A stretch of DNA of 64,000 bases from positions 2,480,001 to 2,544,000 of the forward strand of contig NZ_CP056122.1 in assembly GCF_018219455.1 (NCBI RefSeq), in the 5' to 3' direction. Shown here one piece after another: positions 63,999 through 64,000 of this stretch; the stretch's first letter is position 1; the number at the start of each line of letters is the position of its first letter. The translations under genes were made by a program, and so were the position numbers. A model generated the notes under the pieces. The model did no database searches and was not told the DNA's origin. It saw nothing but the letters and a program-made list of their open reading frames with translations. Source of the DNA: Moritella sp. 5. GTDB lineage: Bacteria > Pseudomonadota > Gammaproteobacteria > Enterobacterales > Moritellaceae.

Positions 63999-64000
63999 TT

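Overview
The window reads as chromosomal DNA of a cold-water marine gammaproteobacterium. It is AT-rich with long AT-rich intergenic stretches, and several blocks are typical of the Vibrio/Shewanella/Moritella range: the Lon-like ycbZ gene directly before fabA, DUF2058 (YaiL), Lpp, a Tim44-like exported protein, a rhombosortase (GlyGly-CTERM) protease, and an adenine riboswitch before a deaminase gene. A Moritella-like genome is my best guess. That is an inference, because no rRNA or other decisive marker is present.

Layout. 1-8.2 kb: a methyltransferase tail, an AhpD-like/AraC pair, a deletion scar joining a LysR gene to an MFS gene, an orphan contractile-tail tube+sheath pair, a UshA-like nucleotidase and a secreted metzincin-type protease. 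8.2-10.2 kb: a pilin stub, a decayed ORF and an exported DUF1566-like protein. 10.3-14.3 kb: a copper-handling bufferin-type operon (precursor, MNIO enzyme, partner, DoxX) preceded by a YHS-domain gene and a divergent AraC regulator. 14.3-16.2 kb: an old-yellow-enzyme reductase and TetR regulator with three palindromic operators between them. 16-24.9 kb: two secreted proteins sharing one 5' cassette, the RtcB-PrfH ribosome-rescue pair with a short leader ORF, an ABC-F ATPase, and a PfpI-like/TetR pair. 25-33.3 kb: a double-ATPase ABC protein behind a Fur-like site, an AGCS symporter, a lipoprotein, an adenine-riboswitch-controlled add gene, and a MEKHLA/SDR pair behind a near-consensus Fur box. 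33.7-36.3 kb: a solitary tyrosine recombinase, an RHH protein and about 1 kb of non-coding DNA.

36.3-43.9 kb shows recent local rearrangement. A DMT-OMP-bestrophin segment has been tandemly duplicated and then eroded, and a PL14-like lipoprotein gene has degenerate copies on both sides. 44-56 kb is mostly envelope and housekeeping: SIMPL, a PAS-GGDEF-EAL phosphodiesterase, PilZ, Lpp with a convergent L,D-transpeptidase, a trypsin-like protease, Tim44-like, YaiL, Lon-like and FabA with an operator exactly in its promoter spacer. 56-64 kb is accessory: a signal-peptidase-like protein lacking the catalytic lysine, three lipoproteins (one with a 7x9-bp repeat), a holin-like scrap abutting a truncated P-loop ATPase, a GNAT, and a GC-richer SelO with a eukaryote-like Cys-Ser-Ser end.

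The most unusual items are the two-gene sheath/tube pair with a shortened tube, the RtcB-PrfH leader, the YHS-bufferin operon, the lysine-less signal peptidase, the SelO variant and the duplication scars. None is a proven new system. No CRISPR array, rRNA, tRNA or intact insertion sequence was seen.
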